From the IMG/VR virus record IMGVR_UViG_3300009183_000326, positions 1-26,203 of that record: DNA of 26,203 nt; one strand, 5' to 3'. The position numbers and the translations under genes were made by a program. This stretch comes from a virus. The notes beneath the pieces were generated by a model. The model did no database searches. It had not been told where the DNA came from and worked only from the letters and a program-made list of their open reading frames with translations. Below are positions 23,383 through 26,203 of the stretch, in pieces. Numbering within the stretch: position 1 is the first letter of the stretch; each line of letters begins with the position of its first letter.

Positions 23383-24332
23383 GCTTCTTGATAAACAGAA
23401 ACAAAGATGGAGCCAGTTTTTAGCAAGGGCACAACTTTGTCGCGAAGATCAATATTATGACAACGAACGCACCCATGAGTGGGAAATAGCGCTTGTTTTG
23501 GAGCCCATGCACCAGGCCATCCACAAGCAGATCCGCCGCCATGAATCATAATTCCTGCTCTGCCATGCTTTGCTTCTTGATTTTCTAGCTCAATCAAGTC
23601 AAGACTGTACCAACCGTATGACATCAAGGTGCGATCATAAGTTGGCTTGTCTCCTACTCTTTCGTGGTCACGATATACAGTGCCAATTTTATACATGCCA
23701 GGAGGTGTGTCGGAATTAGTCACCTTCCATTCAGACTCGCTGCTTTGCCCACGAGCCAAACAGTCAACTTCCCAAAGAAGCTTTCCTTCAAAGGAAAACG
23801 CTTTCATCCTTTCAGAGGCATCATTCACAATCAAGTGAGAGTCGCCTGCTTTGAAGCCAAAGTCTTGCGGGCGTTTCTTCGGACCAATTAAAGCCATGGG
23901 AGGAGGGATAATGAGAGATTCAGGAGCATATTGCTTCATCAGCCGCGAAAGCTTGGCAGGGTAGTCAGGATCAGTGGCATAGCCTTGATCTTTGAGCATA
24001 CGAGCAGCAGCATAGCGATTGTCGGCCCCATTGACGCCCTTGTAAGATTGCCAATCTTTATACCAATGGACCACTAAATATTCAATGCAAGCAGCAAGAC
24101 TGGGAAAGTCAATAAACCCCGCCTTAATGGTCACCCATTTGCCATCGTAAAACTCTTTAGTCTCACGAGAGCTGCCAATGCCTTTTAAGCCAAAATAATT
24201 ATGCGTGCCAGAAGTGTGTTTGCCAAAATTGCTTTCTAGCGCCCATTGTGCTGCTACTAGCTCAGGGAATTTAGCCCCCATGCGCTTTGCATGGAGGCTT
24301 ACGCCCTGCCAAGTATTGGCAATATCAGGCAT
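23379..24332 (-). CDS. Endolysin: glucosaminidase + L,D-transpeptidase (YkuD) domains
   Basis: A 317-residue lysin candidate. Residues about 1-137 match the glucosaminidase (LYZ2/FlgJ-like) family: AAQWALESNFGKHTSG with probable catalytic E33, then HNYFGLKG (44-51) and FPSLAACIEYLV. It should cut N-acetylglucosamine bonds in peptidoglycan. Residues about 160-315 match the YkuD L,D-transpeptidase family, whose signature is an HG followed by (S/T)HGC-(V/I)-R: here IHGGG with H264, and THGCVRCHN with H286 and C288. A Pro-rich linker (140-155) joins the domains. No signal peptide is seen, so export would need a holin. It follows a 47-aa membrane protein (TGATG overlap). The second domain could cleave or exchange peptide cross-links; which is unknown. 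Both domain calls are strong; the combination is unusual to me. Confidence 0.88.
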   Translation of the reverse strand: MPDIANTWQGVSLHAKRMGAKFPELVAAQWALESNFGKHTSGTHNYFGLKGIGSSRETKEFYDGKWVTIKAGFIDFPSLAACIEYLVVHWYKDWQSYKGVNGADNRYAAARMLKDQGYATDPDYPAKLSRLMKQYAPESLIIPPPMALIGPKKRPQDFGFKAGDSHLIVNDASERMKAFSFEGKLLWEVDCLARGQSSESEWKVTNSDTPPGMYKIGTVYRDHERVGDKPTYDRTLMSYGWYSLDLIELENQEAKHGRAGIMIHGGGSACGWPGAWAPKQALFPTHGCVRCHNIDLRDKVVPLLKTGSIFVSVYQEA

Positions 24333-24475
24333 CAGCCTTTAACGCGAAAGATTGCCTTAAGGCCAGTCAAGACCAGTTGAACAATGTTATTGCTCTTGTA
24401 GGGGGTGTGCTGAATCACTTGATCCAGAGCTGCAATGGCAATACCGCCAATTACAAACCATTCAATGCCAGTCAT
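24332..24475 (-). CDS. Small holin-like membrane protein (47 aa)
   Basis: This frame runs from ATG (24475 downward) to TGA at 24334-24332, overlapping the endolysin ATG as TGATG. The product starts MTGIEWFVIGGIAIAALDQV and ends VQLVLTGLKAIFRVKG. It has one hydrophobic stretch (about 4-17), a short polar segment with HTPYKSNN, and a second amphipathic/hydrophobic stretch (about 32-43) before a basic end. Small proteins of this build (hydrophobic start, Asp, a T-P turn, a second helix) occur next to endolysin genes in phages and are often called holins. The position supports that role, but pore formation is an inference. Confidence 0.6.
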   Translation of the reverse strand: MTGIEWFVIGGIAIAALDQVIQHTPYKSNNIVQLVLTGLKAIFRVKG

Positions 24476-24498
24476 AATAGAAAAGCGTTTTGTAAAGC

Positions 24499-24708
24499 CT
24501 AGCGTCTAATCTCCAAAGAGCGCACCCGCTCTTCCAGCCCTTTAAGGTTTTCCGTGAGCGTGTCAAGCTTTTCTGCAATATTTTCTACTTGCGCAGTGAT
24601 CTTTACTTGCTGATGACCAATGCTCATCATCATGGCGCCAGTAGCCAAGAGCATACCAGCAGTGATTGAAACAGCCAAGTCGGCCAGCTTTTCCTGCCAG
24701 CTTTTCAT
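24499..24708 (-). CDS. Membrane plus coiled-coil protein, lysis cassette (69 aa)
   Basis: A 69-residue protein with a predicted membrane segment at about 9-31 (LADLAVSITAGMLLATGAMM region) and a C-terminal coiled coil (about 36-67: VENIAEKLDTLTENLKGLEE, then RVRSLEIRR). Helix plus coiled-coil architecture is known among small holin- or hemolysin-XhlA-like phage proteins (there with the opposite order) and spanin-like proteins. It is first in the minus-strand lysis group, 23 bases before the 47-aa gene. A holin, antiholin or envelope anchor role is plausible; the sequence does not decide. Confidence 0.65.
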   Translation of the reverse strand: MKSWQEKLADLAVSITAGMLLATGAMMMSIGHQQVKITAQVENIAEKLDTLTENLKGLEERVRSLEIRR

Positions 24709-24732
24709 GCTCGTAAAGAATTTCTTTTGTTC

Positions 24733-24738
24733 ATTCTA
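24733..24738 (-). promoter_or_regulatory. Possible -10 element (TAGAAT) for the lysis cassette
   Basis: On the minus strand TAGAAT lies about 25 bases before the ATG at 24708, one mismatch from TATAAT. No matching -35 element is seen. The strong terminator upstream (25226-25250) makes a promoter in this interval likely, but this particular site is weak. Confidence 0.2.
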
Positions 24739-24798
24739 AGCTATTCCCCGAGGCGTAGTTTTGGCTTTAAGCTAGGGAGAAGACCGTCAAAAATCATC

Positions 24799-25278
24799 AT
24801 GAGGATGAGCAATGGACCGGAAGAACTTCTCCATTCGCTTTCTGAATTACGTCCTGGTGATGCAAAACGACGTTATCGCAAAAGTATTTTTGAAGACTAT
24901 TCTGTAAGGGGACCATTTGGTCATTGCGCTTGTGCTTATTGCGGCAAGTGGACCGAAAAGCTTACGATTGATCATCTTGTACCAAAGAGCAAAGGCGGTC
25001 CGCACTTTGCAAAATGGAACAATATTCCTTCCTGTCTGAGTTGCAACGCCGGGAAGGGAAGTCTGCCAGTTTTTGAATGGTGGCGGCCTCAGCGATTTTG
25101 GACAGAACATCGTGAGCAGGCTTTGCTTGAGTGGGTACATTTCCATAGCTTTGTAAGTGCTCACACTGATTTGTCTGACTGGGAAGCATGGTGCGAGGCT
25201 ACTCAGCGTATTTTGCCATTGCATGAAAAAGGGACCGTTTACGGCCCCTTCCCTTTGAACGGGTTGTGCGCTGCTTAA
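24799..25278 (+). CDS. HNH endonuclease
   Basis: A plus-strand HNH nuclease with a zinc-binding frame. Counting from a possible TTG start at 24727 (183 aa), the two CxxC pairs are C69/C72 (CAYCG) and C103/C106 (CLSCN). The catalytic segment is LTIDHLVPKSKGG with D82-H83, and N107 follows the second pair. A C-terminal Trp-rich part (FEWWRPQRFW, REQALLEWVHFHSF) matches, as I recall, cyanophage HNH proteins. I prefer the ATG at 24799 (159 aa) because the upstream 24 residues rest on a TTG in the divergent leader, though no good SD decides it. It may be a free-standing homing-type endonuclease or act in packaging; packaging genes are not in view. Its TAA shares a TTAA with the opposing DUF3310 stop. 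Confidence 0.85.
   Translation: MRMSNGPEELLHSLSELRPGDAKRRYRKSIFEDYSVRGPFGHCACAYCGKWTEKLTIDHLVPKSKGGPHFAKWNNIPSCLSCNAGKGSLPVFEWWRPQRFWTEHREQALLEWVHFHSFVSAHTDLSDWEAWCEATQRILPLHEKGTVYGPFPLNGLCAA
25226..25250 (-). terminator. Rho-independent terminator after thyX-DUF3310
   Basis: Read on the minus strand: AA then GGGGCCG, loop TAAA, CGGTCCC and TTTTT. This gives a 7-bp stem with one G-U wobble, 9 bp with the flanking A-T pairs, followed by five Ts. It lies 25-50 bases after the DUF3310 stop, inside the 3' end of the opposing HNH gene. On the plus strand the same hairpin has an A-C mismatch and no clean T-run, so it should act mainly on minus-strand transcripts. Confidence 0.7.
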
Positions 25279-25652
25279 TGGTCGCGAATGGGAGGGAACA
25301 TGCCCTCTGAGGGGCCTTGACGCACGTTTGGCAATGGACAGAAGCCATCGGGACATCCGCTTGGTAGCTGATAATCGTCAGGATCGTAATTGACAGACAA
25401 AGCTTCGCTTATGGTTTGTGTAATTTTATCCTCAAAAGCAACTTCATTTTCTCTGGTTGCAATCAAGCGAAGCAAGTACCACTCAGCCTTCTTTAGGTCT
25501 TCAATGCCATTCTTGTTTTCGTAGCGATACAAATACTTAATGCAATTACCTTTTAGGAAGCCTTTGAAGGCTTCGGCAGTCATTGATGCTTCAATGGCTT
25601 CAATGCATTCCACTCCTCCTTTTTGGTAGTGGGCGGGGTTAATGGCGTTCAT
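25275..25652 (-). CDS. DUF3310 domain protein
   Basis: A 125-residue protein whose residues about 4-66 match DUF3310, a small domain found widely in phages: INPAHYQKGGVECIEAIEAS, then GFLKGNCIKYLYRYENKNG and DLKKAEWYLLRL. The biochemical role is unknown; members are sometimes labelled nucleotide kinase without support that I know of. The C-terminal half (about 80-125) is Pro/Cys-rich and not recognised. It starts two bases after the ThyX stop, so the pair forms one operon, which suggests a nucleotide-metabolism setting. Confidence 0.85.
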   Translation of the reverse strand: MNAINPAHYQKGGVECIEAIEASMTAEAFKGFLKGNCIKYLYRYENKNGIEDLKKAEWYLLRLIATRENEVAFEDKITQTISEALSVNYDPDDYQLPSGCPDGFCPLPNVRQGPSEGMFPPIRDH

Positions 25653-25654
25653 GC

Positions 25655-26203
25655 TCAGAATTGGTAGTTGTTTTCAGCGAAGGCATCAAAGGCTTCTGGA
25701 GCCACTGGCCTTCCTAGTTCAAGGAGCGCCTTAGCGTAAGACACAATTTCTCCTTGAGCACCTTTGCCAATGCGCAGGGAGATGAAATGGAACAGAGCCT
25801 GTAAAGAACAAGTCCAGACGAAACTGGTATAAAGCGCTGAGGGCAGGATGGCTCTAGACTGCTCCTTGCTCACCCCTGTCAGTAGAAGCCCCTCGTAGGC
25901 ATTTTGGCAAGCGTGCAAGGCACGAACGTACTGCATAAGGGCTAATCCTTGCTTGTCGGCAGGAAGGGCTCCTGCAGAGGCCTGGCGGTTGTCCTCGCTT
26001 TGCTGGAGGAACTCAATGGGAATGTAAAATTCAGCACTTTCTGCCGCACAGTAACGAAAGCTTTTTTCGTTCCAGCCAAGTTGATCATCAACAAACGTAG
26101 AAGCGACTGTGTGCTTCCACCATTGTCTGGCGATGAACAACGGAGCCTTCACTGACCACTTAAATACCACACCCCTAAAAGGAGAAGTGTGATGATGCTT
26201 TGC
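25655..26203 (-). CDS. thyX: ThyX-like flavin-dependent thymidylate synthase (5' end outside window)
   Basis: The frame is open to the right edge. A GTG at 26170 is not the true start, because the residues before it (KHHHTSPFRGVVFKW) fit the conserved HxSPFEH segment of ThyX, so 183 C-terminal residues are visible. The segment VKAPLFIARQWWKH follows. The ThyX signature RHRxxSxNExSxRY is altered: KHTVAS, then TFVDDQLGW, then NEKSFRYC. The later SLQALFHFISLRIGKGAQGE block matches the family's NLRSL-HFL-LR--AQWE region but with Q in place of the usual R. ThyX makes dTMP from dUMP with FAD, NADPH and methylene-tetrahydrofolate. It sits upstream of DUF3310 in one operon. Family membership is secure; full activity is not assured given the changes. 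Confidence 0.85.
   Translation of the reverse strand, partial: AKHHHTSPFRGVVFKWSVKAPLFIARQWWKHTVASTFVDDQLGWNEKSFRYCAAESAEFYIPIEFLQQSEDNRQASAGALPADKQGLALMQYVRALHACQNAYEGLLLTGVSKEQSRAILPSALYTSFVWTCSLQALFHFISLRIGKGAQGEIVSYAKALLELGRPVAPEAFDAFAENNYQF

Noticed and set aside
23068-23891. Plus-strand frames opposite the endolysin and the 132-aa gene
   Set aside because: The minus strand carries a clear two-domain lysin, and the plus-strand products look random.
24727-24798. TTG start adding 24 residues to the HNH protein
   Set aside because: The start codon is weak, it lies in the leader of the divergent gene, and the added residues show no recognised feature; kept only as an alternative.
26168-26170. 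GTG at 26170 as the start of the ThyX gene
   Set aside because: The frame stays open to the window edge and the upstream residues fit the conserved ThyX HxSPF segment, so the gene is truncated by the window.

Overview
The window is a piece of a tailed-phage genome (Caudoviricetes) with a lambda-type, long non-contractile tail. The host is probably a cyanobacterium, perhaps a picocyanobacterium. That is an inference from a cyanophage-style HNH endonuclease, ThyX, DUF3310, a short basic TRQGNG protein and many YQPG(K/R) structural proteins. No integrase, repressor, tRNA, CRISPR array or insertion sequence is visible, and no stretch over 300 bases lacks a gene.

Positions 1-5374 (+) hold the tail-tip assembly genes in lambda order: the end of a probable tape-measure gene, then M-like, L-like (Fe-S), K-like (JAB + NlpC/P60), I-like and J-like proteins, then a separate small Fn3-like protein. 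Positions 5376-22565 (+) are a roughly 17-kb array of fibre, adhesin and decoration genes. They include three paralogs of a YQPG(K/R) module, two of a CBM/lectin-like module sharing near-identical DNA blocks, a LamG-like protein, several proteins with short tail-fibre anchor motifs (NLSD...NLG, KISQLTD, Mtd-N-like), a collagen-like protein and a Gly-rich gp38-like adhesin. Inside the array sit a DUF218/YdcF-like enzyme gene, a 47-aa basic protein gene and an intrinsic terminator. Most junctions are TAATG, ATGA or TGATG overlaps, so translation is probably coupled along the array.

After a convergent boundary near 22.92-22.98 kb, most genes are on the minus strand. Reading that strand: a ThyX-like flavin-dependent thymidylate synthase (running off the right edge), DUF3310, an intrinsic terminator, then a lysis cassette. 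The cassette has a membrane plus coiled-coil protein, a 47-aa holin-like protein, a two-domain lysin (glucosaminidase + YkuD L,D-transpeptidase) and an unknown 132-aa protein. An HNH endonuclease gene lies on the plus strand between the two minus-strand groups.

The most unusual points are the glucosaminidase-LDT lysin, the large insertion that splits the Fe-S cysteines of the L-like protein, the variant ThyX signature, the modular adhesin array with recombination-like DNA blocks, and the DUF218 gene within tail genes. All functional calls rest on motif recognition by eye; no database search was run.
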